Source: Leptolyngbya iicbica LK (GTDB lineage Bacteria; Cyanobacteriota; Cyanobacteriia; Phormidesmidales; Phormidesmidaceae). From it: a stretch of 64,000 bases of DNA. Every line of letters starts with the position of its first letter. Within the stretch, counting starts at the first letter, position 1. Positions 34,285 through 42,722 of this stretch are shown piece after piece. The DNA lies in contig NZ_QVFV01000001.1 in the NCBI RefSeq assembly GCF_004212215.1, positions 692,814 through 756,813 of the forward strand. The letters are read 5' to 3'. The position numbers were made by a program, and so were the translations under genes. The notes beneath the pieces were generated by a model that was given only the letters and a program-made list of their open reading frames with translations, was not told where the DNA came from and did not search any database.

Positions 34285-35847
34285 TTAGTGCAAGAAGTGG
34301 CGGATGCCGGTCATCGCCATAACGAGACCGAGTTCGTTGGCCGCTTGGATGGAGTCGGCATCGCGTTTGCTGCCGCCGGGCTGCACGATCGCCCGAATCC
34401 CCGCTGCCGCTGCCGTCCGTACGGAGTCGTCAAAGGGGAAGAAGCCATCGCTGGCGAGCACCGCGCCTTGGGATCTTTCTCCGGCTTGGTCGAGGGCGAT
34501 TTTGGCAGCCCCGACCCGATTCATTTGTCCGGCCCCGACGCCGAGGGTAGTGCGGTGATTGGTCACCAAAATGGCGTTGGACTTGATGTGCTTGACCAAG
34601 CGCCAGGCAAACAAGAGTTCTTCGAGGGTGTCGGCGTCGGGCTTATGTTCGGTGACGATTTCCCACTCTGAGGGGTCGTCTTCGATATTGTCGGTCTCTT
34701 GGACGAGGAAACCACCCGCGATCGCTCTGGGGGCGTGGGTCGGCCCGGTCAACAAGTCTTCGAGTAGCAACACCCGCAGGTTACTCTTTTTCGCCAAAAT
34801 CGCTCTCGCGTCATCATCACACCCCGGCGCGACAATACATTCCAAAAAGGTTTGGGTCATGGCGGTGGCGGTGTCGCCATCAATGGGGCGATTGAGTGCG
34901 ACAATGCCGCCAAAGGCCGATACCGAGTCGGCATCAAAGGCTTTTTGATAAGCTTCGGCGAGGGAATCGCCTTGAGCAGCGCCGCAAGGATTCGTATGTT
35001 TGAGCACTGCCGCCGCTGGCACATAGGCCGGAAACTCGGCGATGATGCGACGGGCCGCTTCGAGGTCCACCAGATTATTGTAGCTGAGGGGTTTGCCCTG
35101 TACCAAATCAGCGGCGGCCCAGCCAGATGGGATATTCCCGGTTTGATACCAGGTGGCAGGCTGGTGAGGATTTTCGCCATAGCGCAACTGCTGCCGCTGG
35201 ATACCGCTCAGAGTCCACCGTTGCGGCAGTTCGGTAGCGACGTCGATGTTGGCTTCGGAGTCCGCAGCGGAGAGGTAGTGGGCGATCGCTTGGTCATAGG
35301 TGGCCGTGTGCCAAAAGGCTTGGCGGGCACAGTCTTGCCGAAAACCAGGTGTGACTTCGCCTTCATGTTCCGCCATTTGCGCCAGGTAGAGCGCATACTG
35401 TTCGGGATTGCAGAGAATCGTGACGAAAGCGTAATTTTTAGCCGCGGCGCGCACCATGGTGGGGCCACCAATGTCAATTTGCTCGATCGCTTCTGGCAAG
35501 GTGACATCGGGCTTAGCAATGGTTTGCTCAAAGGGGTAGAGGTTCACCACCACCAGGTCAAAGGCGCGAATGTCGTGGGCGGCCATCTCTTCGGCGTCGC
35601 TGGGCAGGGCAGGACGGCCAAGGATGCCGCCGTGAATGCGGGGGTGCAGGGTTTTGACGCGACCGCCGAGAATTTCGGGCGAGCCCGTGTAGTCAGAGAC
35701 TTTAGTGACAGGGAGGCCAGCGTCAGCGATCGCCTTTGCCGTGCCGCCGCTGCTGACAATTTCAAAATCAAATGACTCGACCAGGGCTTTGGCCAACTCA
35801 ATCAGTCCGGTTTTGTCTGACACACTTAGCAATGCTAGCCGCGACAT
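34285..35847 (-). CDS. purH: Bifunctional AICAR formyltransferase/IMP cyclohydrolase
   Basis: Catalyses the last two steps of IMP synthesis. Seen in 520 residues: A-L-L-S-V-S-D-K-T-G at the N-terminus, S-S-G-G-T-A-K-A-I, G-G-R-V-K-T-L-H-P-R-I-H-G-G-I-L (cyclohydrolase), D-I-G-G-P-T-M-V-R-A-A-A-K-N, then in the transformylase domain L-R-Y-G-E-N-P-H-Q, L-K-H-T-N-P-C-G-A-A, A-F-G-G-I-V-A-L-N, K-H-I-K-S-N-A-I-L, G-A-G-Q-M-N-R-V and A-S-D-G-F-F-P-F-D-D. I use ATG 35847; an ATG three codons earlier (35856) sits too close to the GAGAGGGG. Divergent from an esterase gene across a G-rich stretch. Confidence 0.96.
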   Translation of the reverse strand: MSRLALLSVSDKTGLIELAKALVESFDFEIVSSGGTAKAIADAGLPVTKVSDYTGSPEILGGRVKTLHPRIHGGILGRPALPSDAEEMAAHDIRAFDLVVVNLYPFEQTIAKPDVTLPEAIEQIDIGGPTMVRAAAKNYAFVTILCNPEQYALYLAQMAEHEGEVTPGFRQDCARQAFWHTATYDQAIAHYLSAADSEANIDVATELPQRWTLSGIQRQQLRYGENPHQPATWYQTGNIPSGWAAADLVQGKPLSYNNLVDLEAARRIIAEFPAYVPAAAVLKHTNPCGAAQGDSLAEAYQKAFDADSVSAFGGIVALNRPIDGDTATAMTQTFLECIVAPGCDDDARAILAKKSNLRVLLLEDLLTGPTHAPRAIAGGFLVQETDNIEDDPSEWEIVTEHKPDADTLEELLFAWRLVKHIKSNAILVTNHRTTLGVGAGQMNRVGAAKIALDQAGERSQGAVLASDGFFPFDDSVRTAAAAGIRAIVQPGGSKRDADSIQAANELGLVMAMTGIRHFLH

Positions 35848-35884
35848 GGCGCTCATCCCCTCTCTTTGCATCCTTAAATATACC

Positions 35885-35996
35885 GGGGCTAGGGGGAGTG
35901 AGGGTAGGGGGGGGAAGAGTGTGAGGGTCAGAGAGTTTGAGGGTAGGGGGGAAGAGATGGGGAGTAGGGGACTGGGGGACTGGGGGCGCGAGGGTA
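35885..35996. repeat. G-rich low-complexity stretch with quadruplex motif
   Basis: About 110 bases on the + strand made almost only of short G runs split by A/T/GA. It contains a canonical four-tract motif at 35959-35986: GGGG-AGTA-GGGG-ACT-GGGGG-ACT-GGGGG. Similar GGGAGTGGGGA-type filler is common in cyanobacterial intergenic regions. Here it separates the divergent purH and esterase starts and so lies in the purH leader or promoter as the C-rich strand. Confidence 0.7.
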
Positions 35997-36029
35997 GAAT
36001 CGAGACCGAATGTTGCGAGGAGATAGGAA

Positions 36030-36665
36030 ATGGTGTTGAGGGCGATCGCAAGAGATGCCGATACGGCAGCGGATAAGCTGCTGATTGGGCTGCATGGCTG
36101 GGGGGCGAATGCGGAAGATTTGGCAGCGTTAGCCGATTATTTGCCGTTGCGAGGCTTCAAAATGCGGTTTCCCGATGCGCCGTTTCCGCATCCCCACGCA
36201 CCAGGGGGACGGATGTGGTATGGCTTTCCGCTGGGGTATGACTTTCAGAGTGATCACGATTTTGCACAGCAGGCCGATTTGCAAGAAAGTCGGGCATTGC
36301 TGGGGCAGTGGTTAGTCCAAGTGGCAGAGGAGACGGGCATTCCACCCGAGAGGACAGCGATCGCGGGCTTTTCGCAAGGGGGCGCAATGACGCTGGATGT
36401 GGGGCTGCAACTGCCGCTCGCGGGGGCACTGATTTTGAGTGGCTACATGCATGGCTCAACGGCTCCCAATGCTGAATTGGGGCCAGTTTTGATGGTTCAC
36501 GGCAGGCAAGATCCAGTAGTGCCGATCACCCGAGCCCATCAGTCGCGGGATGCCCTGAAAGCGCAAGCGGTGGATTTGACTTATCAGGAATACGACATGG
36601 GCCATGAGATTTCGCCGCTGGTGTTGCGAGAGATTCGACTATTTTGTGAGCAGTTGCCGATTTGA
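36030..36665 (+). CDS. Phospholipase/carboxylesterase family alpha/beta hydrolase
   Basis: A 211-residue small serine hydrolase of the YpfH/carboxylesterase 2 group. Seen: L-I-G-L-H-G-W-G-A-N-A-E-D-L (oxyanion loop), P-D-A-P-F-P-H, the nucleophile elbow I-A-G-F-S-Q-G-G-A-M, the catalytic Asp in V-H-G-R-Q-D-P-V-V-P and the His in Y-D-M-G-H-E-I. GAGGAGA precedes the ATG at 36030. The natural ester or thioester substrate is unknown. Confidence 0.87.
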   Translation: MVLRAIARDADTAADKLLIGLHGWGANAEDLAALADYLPLRGFKMRFPDAPFPHPHAPGGRMWYGFPLGYDFQSDHDFAQQADLQESRALLGQWLVQVAEETGIPPERTAIAGFSQGGAMTLDVGLQLPLAGALILSGYMHGSTAPNAELGPVLMVHGRQDPVVPITRAHQSRDALKAQAVDLTYQEYDMGHEISPLVLREIRLFCEQLPI

Positions 36666-36670
36666 TCAGA

Positions 36671-36729
36671 GCTGGGGAGTTGGGGAGCAGGGGGGGTAAG
36701 GGAGCGGAGGGGGTAAGGGAGCGGAGGGG
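36671..36729. repeat. G-rich tract with 17-bp tandem duplication
   Basis: After the esterase stop a G-rich run includes two tandem copies of GGGGGTAAGGGAGCGGA (36692-36708 and 36709-36725) and then GGGG. It belongs to the same low-complexity class as the stretch at 35.9 kb. Length polymorphism between strains would be expected. Confidence 0.7.
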
Positions 36730-36862
36730 CACATCCACTCTGCCACCTGTCCACTGGGGAGGACTCATCAATAAATCTGTGAACTAACCTGAAAAGAGGT
36801 ACGAGTGCCTGTCTAATGTGGGGACTCTGAACTGATGCCGTTTACCCCAACTGCGATCTGCC

Positions 36863-39541
36863 GTGACTCAAGAATTTCATTTATCTATCACTGCCCTGGG
36901 TAGCGATCGCTATCTGATTCGCACTGAAGACACAGCGGCCGGGGTCCCCGTGGCGGAGTCACAGGTGGAGTGGCCGGTGGAAGACTGGCTCCAAATGGCG
37001 CAACCAGCGATGGACGACCCAGTGTTGGGGCTGCTGCAGGGGCAGGTGGATTTGAGCGGTCCCTCAGGACTGCAAGCTCTGGGTCAGGAACTGTATCAGG
37101 CCTTGTTTCAAGACGACGCGATTCGCGAGAGCTGGCTGCGGGCGCAGGGCATCGCCCAAAACCGTAACGAAATTTTGCGCTTGCGCCTGGGACTCAAAGA
37201 CAGTCGCTTGCAACGCCTGCCCTGGGAACTGCTGCGTCAGGGGCAACAACCGATTACGACTCAGGGGAACCAAACCTTTGCCCGCTATGCCGCGAATCTG
37301 CTCGTGACCCAAACGGCAGAAATGCAGGCGCTGTCAGGAGTAGATGACACGATTCGCGTGTTGATGGTGCTAGCGAGCCCTCACGATCAAGATCATTTGC
37401 AACTGTTGCAAGAGGTGCGCCAGATTCAAGATTTGCTGGCGCGGCCTACAGTCCAGGCCACCGCGATTCAGATTGATATTTTGGAGCAACCCGATCGCAG
37501 TCAACTGGCCCAAAAGCTAGAGCAAGAGCACTATCAAGTACTGCACTATGCCGGCCACAGCGACTTTGGCCACAGCGGCGGCGATCTCTCGCTCGTCAAT
37601 CGCCAAACGGGGTTGACGGAGCGGCTGTCAGGCGATGACTTGGCGGGTCTGCTGGTGAATAACCAGGTGGCGCTAACGATTTTCAACTCTTGTCGTAGCG
37701 GTCATACCGCAGGCGATGATGCCGAAATGGACTGGCGGCAGCAAAATTTGGTGCAGGCGTTGGTGACGCGCGGGGTGCCCAGCGTCATTGCTATGGCAGA
37801 GCGCATTCCGGATGGGGTGGCGATCGCCTTTACTCAACTCTTTTATCAAAATTTGCGCCGGGGCTTTCCCATTGATGTGAGCTTGAGCCGCACTCGCCAA
37901 GGCTTGCTCGCCAGTTTTGGCTCAGACCAGCATTACTGGGCCTTGCCCATTTTGTACATGCATCCGGAATTTGATGGGTACTTGACCCGACGCGATCGCG
38001 CAGCCGACGCCCAGCTCAATCCCGATGTGCTCTCCGCCCCAGAAACGGCTCCCTCGCCCCTTGACCTGGAAGCAGCCCCCAACGCTAACTCAGCCAACGT
38101 AACTGGCCCGGCAGCAGCAGTCGCCAGTGCCTCAGTGACCGTGCTACCGCCCGAATCGGGAACCGATACTGCGGTGCCGTTGCCCGATTTACCGGCTGAC
38201 GCAGGAGTCGCCGCGACCCTGCTGAGCCAACTAGAGACGTCCAATTCTCCAGCTGCAGAAGAGGACGAACTGCTTGCCAGCTATGTGCAACAACTGTCGC
38301 AAAACTCGGCCAATACCAAGGAATCGCCGATCACCGCCGATGCCGAAGAAGTGCTGATCGATGATCAGAATCACCGGGCTGGGATGGCGATTTATGACAC
38401 GTTGCCAGACGTCTCACCGCCGGATGGCACGACGGAGCGATCGCCAGCAGAGCCCACGATCTCCTCCTCTAGCCCGCCACCCTCAACCGCCTCTCGCTCA
38501 TCAGCCCCGTCATCCACTCACACAAGACCGAATCGCCCCCCTGAAAAGCCCATCCTGGTCTGGTTTGCCTTGGGGCTGGTGGGCATCGTCGGGGTCTTAG
38601 GACTGAGTTTGGTGGCCCTGCGTTGGGGGGGCAATGACACCGCCAATCTTGCCCAAGGAGACTCGCCCAGCTCGGTAGTCACGGAAGACGATGTTGCCGT
38701 CACTCCGGCTGCACCCCAACCTGCTAACGACGACCCAGACACCCTGATTCGCCGAGCTGAAGAGGCTATTCGGGGCGATCGCTACGCCGATGCTCGGGAA
38801 GATTTCAACCTGGCGTTAGATCAAGCGTTGATGGGCAATGCCACCCATAGCGACGTTAGCGATCCTATTTGGACTTGGGTCAAAGACGCTACCCAGTCCG
38901 ATTTACTCTTCATCAAGGGGCGTCTAGCTTGGCAAGAAGCGAAGCTCATCGCAAATGAGCAGGGCGAGTTTGATAGCCGCTTTAACCAACGCACCTACAT
39001 CGCCCAGGCCCGTGAAGCTTGGGATCGCACCGATGACACCTTGATTGAGGGACGCATCGCCCGCGGCTTTGCCGCTTATGCCCAGGGCGACTGGAATGCC
39101 GCGATCGCCAACTGGGAAGCGGCCCTGACCTTGCACGATGCACAACGAGAGCGCCAGCCCAACCCCGCTGGCAACGTGCCCGCCGATCCCGTTGTGCTGC
39201 ACGCCTATGCCGGGCTGATTATGGTTAACACCCGATTAGCCAACATGAATCTTGCGGCCCTAGAGGAAGATGCTGCCCTGAGCGCGGCCAGCGAGACTGA
39301 CCAGGGAATTTTGAATGCGGAGGCAGAGTTGAATCGAGCGATCGCCCGCGAATACTTCTTGCGCTTACAAGAGATAGACGAGCTGAGTTGGATGGATCCG
39401 CAAAAGCTGGGTATTGTGACCGACGCCCCCGAAGACCAATTCAATTGGATTTGGAGTCTCGATTTGTTAGAAGACTGGCGCACGGCCTATCGCTTTTGGG
39501 AGCAAGAAACGAGCAGTTCAGTGCTTCCTGACCCAGAATAA
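36863..39541 (+). CDS. CHAT-domain protein with membrane helix and C-terminal helical repeats
   Basis: An 892-residue protein starting at GTG 36863. Seen: a beta-rich N-terminal region (1-110); a CHAT (caspase-like) peptidase domain at about 110-375 with the His in L-H-Y-A-G-H-S-D (H232) and the Cys in I-F-N-S-C-R-S-G (C277), i.e. the dyad is present; a 180-residue low-complexity Pro/Ser/Ala linker; one membrane helix at about 563-588 (I-L-V-W-F-A-L-G-L-V-G-I-V-G-V); and a C-terminal 300 residues with TPR-like helices (G-R-I-A-R-G-F-A-A-Y-A-Q-G-D-W-N-A-A-I-A-N-W). So a cytoplasmic protease joined through the membrane to an outer helical sensor or partner domain. Target unknown. CHAT genes often accompany DUF928 and CHASE2 genes in cyanobacteria. 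Confidence 0.83.
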   Translation: MTQEFHLSITALGSDRYLIRTEDTAAGVPVAESQVEWPVEDWLQMAQPAMDDPVLGLLQGQVDLSGPSGLQALGQELYQALFQDDAIRESWLRAQGIAQNRNEILRLRLGLKDSRLQRLPWELLRQGQQPITTQGNQTFARYAANLLVTQTAEMQALSGVDDTIRVLMVLASPHDQDHLQLLQEVRQIQDLLARPTVQATAIQIDILEQPDRSQLAQKLEQEHYQVLHYAGHSDFGHSGGDLSLVNRQTGLTERLSGDDLAGLLVNNQVALTIFNSCRSGHTAGDDAEMDWRQQNLVQALVTRGVPSVIAMAERIPDGVAIAFTQLFYQNLRRGFPIDVSLSRTRQGLLASFGSDQHYWALPILYMHPEFDGYLTRRDRAADAQLNPDVLSAPETAPSPLDLEAAPNANSANVTGPAAAVASASVTVLPPESGTDTAVPLPDLPADAGVAATLLSQLETSNSPAAEEDELLASYVQQLSQNSANTKESPITADAEEVLIDDQNHRAGMAIYDTLPDVSPPDGTTERSPAEPTISSSSPPPSTASRSSAPSSTHTRPNRPPEKPILVWFALGLVGIVGVLGLSLVALRWGGNDTANLAQGDSPSSVVTEDDVAVTPAAPQPANDDPDTLIRRAEEAIRGDRYADAREDFNLALDQALMGNATHSDVSDPIWTWVKDATQSDLLFIKGRLAWQEAKLIANEQGEFDSRFNQRTYIAQAREAWDRTDDTLIEGRIARGFAAYAQGDWNAAIANWEAALTLHDAQRERQPNPAGNVPADPVVLHAYAGLIMVNTRLANMNLAALEEDAALSAASETDQGILNAEAELNRAIAREYFLRLQEIDELSWMDPQKLGIVTDAPEDQFNWIWSLDLLEDWRTAYRFWEQETSSSVLPDPE

Positions 39542-39588
39542 ACTTTCTCCTTGCCGCTACAGTGGAGTCAGTCGCGCTGGCCTGTGTT

Positions 39589-40083
39589 ATGACTTCCTCG
39601 TCCGCCATCCTTAAATCCCTGAAAGCTGAGTCGATCACCGCAGCCGCATTTGCCCCCTTCGGGCAGGTGATTTTTCCTTCAGAAGACGGTGCTCCCTATG
39701 GCCCCGATGATGCTCAGCTGAAGCTGGATGAAGGGATTCCTCGCTTTTACATCATGCGCTTAGCGGGCAAGGGACAGCAGTTTCATGCGATTACCCGACA
39801 TCGCCGCTGCACACAATGTTTGGGTTCGCTGGCAGGCGCCGAGTGGTTGATGGCGGTGGCTCCCCCCAGCGATGCTGATGAGCCGAATCCTGAAACGATT
39901 CAAGCGTTTCGCATTCCCGGTAATTGTTTTGTCAAGCTCCACGTCGGCACCTGGCACGCGGGACCGCTATTCAACGCACCCGTCGTGGATTTCTATAATT
40001 TGGAACTGAGTGATACGAACGTGGTGGATCACCAAACCTGCAACCTGCGATCGCGCTTCCACGTAGAATTTGAAATCGTGTAG
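39589..40083 (+). CDS. allA: Ureidoglycolate lyase family protein
   Basis: AllA-type enzymes release urea from ureidoglycolate at the end of allantoin (purine) breakdown. Seen in 164 residues: I-T-A-A-A-F-A-P-F-G-Q-V-I at the start, I-M-R-L-A-G-K-G-Q-Q-F-H-A-I-T-R-H, C-L-G-S-L-A-G-A-E-W-L-M-A-V-A-P, and the signature V-K-L-H-V-G-T-W-H-A-G-P, then F-Y-N-L-E-L-S-D-T-N. ATG 39589 chosen; a GTG at 39562 is in frame. No other allantoin-pathway gene is visible nearby, so it may serve a different or scattered pathway. Confidence 0.85.
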   Translation: MTSSSAILKSLKAESITAAAFAPFGQVIFPSEDGAPYGPDDAQLKLDEGIPRFYIMRLAGKGQQFHAITRHRRCTQCLGSLAGAEWLMAVAPPSDADEPNPETIQAFRIPGNCFVKLHVGTWHAGPLFNAPVVDFYNLELSDTNVVDHQTCNLRSRFHVEFEIV

Positions 40084-40099
40084 AGAACAAGGACGATTG

Positions 40100-40369
40100 A
40101 TGGCGAAATTTGTGATGTGGGGCAGCTATTGCGAAGACGCCCTCGAAAAACGTACGCCTTACCGTGCCGATCACCTGGCGGGGCTGCAATCGCAAAAGGA
40201 CCGCGGCGTGTTGCTCTCCCTCGGCCCAACCATGGATAACACCAAGGTCTTTGGCATTTACGAAGCGGATGATCAAGCCACCGTGCGCCAACTCATCGAG
40301 AACGATCCCTACTGGCAAAACGGCATCTGGACAGAATACGAGCTGTACGCCTGGAATCAAGTATTTTGA
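40100..40369 (+). CDS. YCII family protein
   Basis: An 89-residue single-domain YCII protein with the ferredoxin-like fold. Seen: R-A-D-H-L-A-G-L-Q-S-Q-K-D-R-G, with the family's conserved His (H-L), G-P-T-M-D-N-T-K-V-F-G-I-Y-E-A-D, then E-N-D-P-Y-W-Q-N-G-I-W-T-E-Y-E-L-Y-A-W-N-Q. ACAAGGAC precedes the ATG at 40100. It starts 17 bases after the AllA stop and is probably co-transcribed. YCII proteins are of unclear function; the conserved His/Asp pair suggests an enzyme. Confidence 0.85.
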   Translation: MAKFVMWGSYCEDALEKRTPYRADHLAGLQSQKDRGVLLSLGPTMDNTKVFGIYEADDQATVRQLIENDPYWQNGIWTEYELYAWNQVF

Positions 40370-40427
40370 ACCCAGACGAGAGCCGCCGCCGCTCCCGAAC
40401 CTAGCCTGAAGTTTCTCATTTTCCACC

Positions 40428-40766
40428 ATGTCAGAAATCACCTGGGATGACTTTCAAAAAGTTGAATTAAGAGTCGGCACCATCATTGAGGCGAGCGATT
40501 TTCCCGCGGCGCGAAAACCGGCGTACATTTTGCAGGTAGATTTTGGCGACGAGCTGGGCGTCAAAAAGTCGAGTGCGCAAATTACGGCGCTGTACTCAAA
40601 GGAAGACCTGATCGGCAAACAAGTGATTGCAGTCGTGAATTTTCCGCCCAAACAGATTGGCCCCATTCAATCAGAATGTTTAGTCACGGGCTTTTACAAC
40701 TCGGAGGGCCAAGTGGTGCTGGCAGTGCCCGATCAAAACCTGCAAAATGGGGCAAGACTGGCATAG
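40428..40766 (+). CDS. csaA: CsaA-type tRNA-binding protein
   Basis: A 112-residue stand-alone tRNA-binding (OB-fold) domain, like Bacillus CsaA, which binds tRNA and has been reported as a secretion chaperone. Seen: D-F-Q-K-V-E-L-R-V-G-T-I-I-E-A, A-R-K-P-A-Y-I-L-Q-V-D-F-G, K-K-S-S-A-Q-I-T, L-I-G-K-Q-V-I-A-V-V-N-F-P-P-K-Q-I-G and S-E-C-L-V-T-G-F. Full length for the family. Same direction as the YCII gene, 58 bases on. Confidence 0.9.
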   Translation: MSEITWDDFQKVELRVGTIIEASDFPAARKPAYILQVDFGDELGVKKSSAQITALYSKEDLIGKQVIAVVNFPPKQIGPIQSECLVTGFYNSEGQVVLAVPDQNLQNGARLA

Positions 40767-40877
40767 CAATTAAGCCTGGATGCGCCGCGAGTCACAGCGG
40801 CAACAGATAATTGCCGAAAAATAAGTTAGCGTGGAATTACGAAAATATTAAGAATTGCATTTTTATGCCTTAGAGCC

Positions 40878-41447
40878 ATGAAACCTTCAGTTCCTCAGCC
40901 ACTGCTGTTAGTGGATGGCTACAACATCATCGGTGCTTGGCCTCGGCTTTCACGCCTGCGCGATCGCGAAACCTTAGCGATCGCCCGTGATCAATTGGTT
41001 GAAGAACTCACAAATTACAGCGCCTACCAAGGCTTCAGAACTCGGATTGTCTTTGACGCCTACGAACAACGGCAACCGAGCTGGCAGGAGCCAGTGACCC
41101 AAGACGTCCTCATTCACTACACCGATTACGGCCAAACCGCCGATAGCTGCATTGAAAAGTGGTGCGCAAAATTGCAAAAAGATGTGCAGTATTTCAATTT
41201 GCGTTTGATTGTGGCTACCTCTGACCAGGCCCATCGTCACACCGTCACGGGCTATGGTGCTGAGTGGATGTCGGCTCAGCGCCTGGCCCAAGACTTACGG
41301 GCCACCGTGCAGCAGGGACGCAAGAATCATCGCGGCAGGGCTGGTAAGACGTCTCAGCGGTTTAATACCGCTCTTAAACCCGCTGTGCACGATCGCCTAC
41401 GGGCTCTCCGCAATCAGTTAGAGCAACGTCCCAATATCGGTTCCTGA
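40878..41447 (+). CDS. NYN domain endoribonuclease-like protein (YacP/Rae1 family)
   Basis: A 189-residue PIN-like NYN protein. Seen: L-L-V-D-G-Y-N-I-I-G-A-W-P at the N-terminus (the first catalytic Asp), R-I-V-F-D-A-Y (second acidic strand), Y-T-D-Y-G-Q-T-A-D-S-C-I-E-K (third acidic cluster) and L-I-V-A-T-S-D-Q-A-H-R (fourth Asp). These acidic residues coordinate the metal in NYN nucleases; Bacillus Rae1 of this family cleaves mRNA on ribosomes. The C-terminal 50 residues are basic. The RNA target here is unknown. Confidence 0.88.
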   Translation: MKPSVPQPLLLVDGYNIIGAWPRLSRLRDRETLAIARDQLVEELTNYSAYQGFRTRIVFDAYEQRQPSWQEPVTQDVLIHYTDYGQTADSCIEKWCAKLQKDVQYFNLRLIVATSDQAHRHTVTGYGAEWMSAQRLAQDLRATVQQGRKNHRGRAGKTSQRFNTALKPAVHDRLRALRNQLEQRPNIGS

Positions 41448-41529
41448 CGAGGGGTTTCAAAAAATTCCCGCAAATTTTCCGGAAGCGGTTGCCAAAGGTG
41501 ACGAAATCTCGCTAATATAGCATTCGCGT

Positions 41530-41601
<72 letters not shown>

Positions 41602-41606
41602 TTTAA

Positions 41607-42722
41607 CTAAATAGCGCCTTGGACAAAGTGCCAAGGTTGTTGCCAGCCTTTGCCTCCGACTTCGAGGGCCGCCAGGTGAGTTTCAGCCTTGAGAATCAGT
41701 GACTGGTCTGAAATCGAGAGGGGCGATCGCTGCCACACTTCCACGGTGAGTTGGCCGCGAGTCGTATCCCAGCACTCAAAACGCAATCCTTCCAAGGTGG
41801 GGACTCTTACCTGGGCAGGGGCGCTCTGAGATCGTCCTTGCAACACAATGCGATAGCGATGATCGGCGATCGTCATCTGCCAATGGCCCCAGGGCGCAAC
41901 TTGCCAGGTGACCGCCGCTCGCAACGAAGTCATCGAGATACATTGGCCCGCCCAATGCAATCCCACTAACCCCACGGTTTCCTCGCGACCTAGCACCTGC
42001 CGTTTGCCACCCACAGCGGTAATGGTCAGATCGGGTAGAGCGGCAAACGCATTCGCCTGGACCCAAAACCAGCGCTGCGGAAAGGCTCCGCCCCAGTTTT
42101 TTTCCATGTAGGTGGGGGCTTGCTCAAATTCATAACGACGGCCCTGCCATTCCGCCCAGCCCGTAGCGAGTCCGTGAGCCATCAGCACTTGCCAACCCGG
42201 CTCAAAAATGGGCAAATAGGACAGCCATCCTGCCGTGGCCTGCGCAGTTTGGTTGGCGGCTCCCCAGCCGTACACAGGGTCAATGTCGTAATGCCAGCGA
42301 GCGATCGCCCCTGTTGCCGCATCTACCAAGCAGCCCTGATGTTGCGTCGCCGTCAGTTGATAGCCTTGTTGGGCAATGTCCCAAAACTCAGCGGATGGTA
42401 GATAGCCGCCCCGCTGACCGTCCGCCGTTCGTTGCCAATGCCCGACGCCTAAACGATGGGGCCAGGCCCAAAATCCGCGCAACTCGGGCAGCCAGGTCAG
42501 GTGATACTGCTCCTCTGGGCCGAGAATTTGCGCCGCGCCACCACTTAAGGTCGACTGTCCCGCTGGGTCGTCAATGGAGTACATGAACGCAAACGTTTCA
42601 CCCAATGTCGGCAACGTGAGGCGGACGTACCACCCTTCAAAGAATCGCCTGGCCGACCCATCCCAGTGATAACCGCTGTGAGGCGTCCAAAAAAAATCAG
42701 GCATCGACCCAGCTAGGGACAT
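41607..42722 (-). CDS. Tocopherol cyclase
   Basis: Closes the chromanol ring in vitamin E synthesis (plant VTE1, cyanobacterial Slr1737 family). Seen in 371 residues: W-T-P-H-S-G-Y-H-W-D-G, F-F-E-G-W-Y-V-R-L, A-F-M-Y-S-I-D-D-P, A-A-Q-I-L-G-P, W-H-Y-D-I-D-P-V-Y-G-W, and Y-M-E-K-N-W-G-G-A-F-P-Q-R-W-F-W-V-Q, all classic for the family. ATG 42722 has AGAAAGG upstream and overlaps the end of the preceding peptidase gene by 26 bases; an ATG at 42704 is the alternative. The first tocopherol-pathway steps are not encoded nearby. Confidence 0.92.
   Translation of the reverse strand: MSLAGSMPDFFWTPHSGYHWDGSARRFFEGWYVRLTLPTLGETFAFMYSIDDPAGQSTLSGGAAQILGPEEQYHLTWLPELRGFWAWPHRLGVGHWQRTADGQRGGYLPSAEFWDIAQQGYQLTATQHQGCLVDAATGAIARWHYDIDPVYGWGAANQTAQATAGWLSYLPIFEPGWQVLMAHGLATGWAEWQGRRYEFEQAPTYMEKNWGGAFPQRWFWVQANAFAALPDLTITAVGGKRQVLGREETVGLVGLHWAGQCISMTSLRAAVTWQVAPWGHWQMTIADHRYRIVLQGRSQSAPAQVRVPTLEGLRFECWDTTRGQLTVEVWQRSPLSISDQSLILKAETHLAALEVGGKGWQQPWHFVQGAI

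Noticed and set aside
34852-35775. 307-codon open frame antisense to purH
   Set aside because: It is a frame shadow of purH: no family features, and purH is unmistakable on the other strand.
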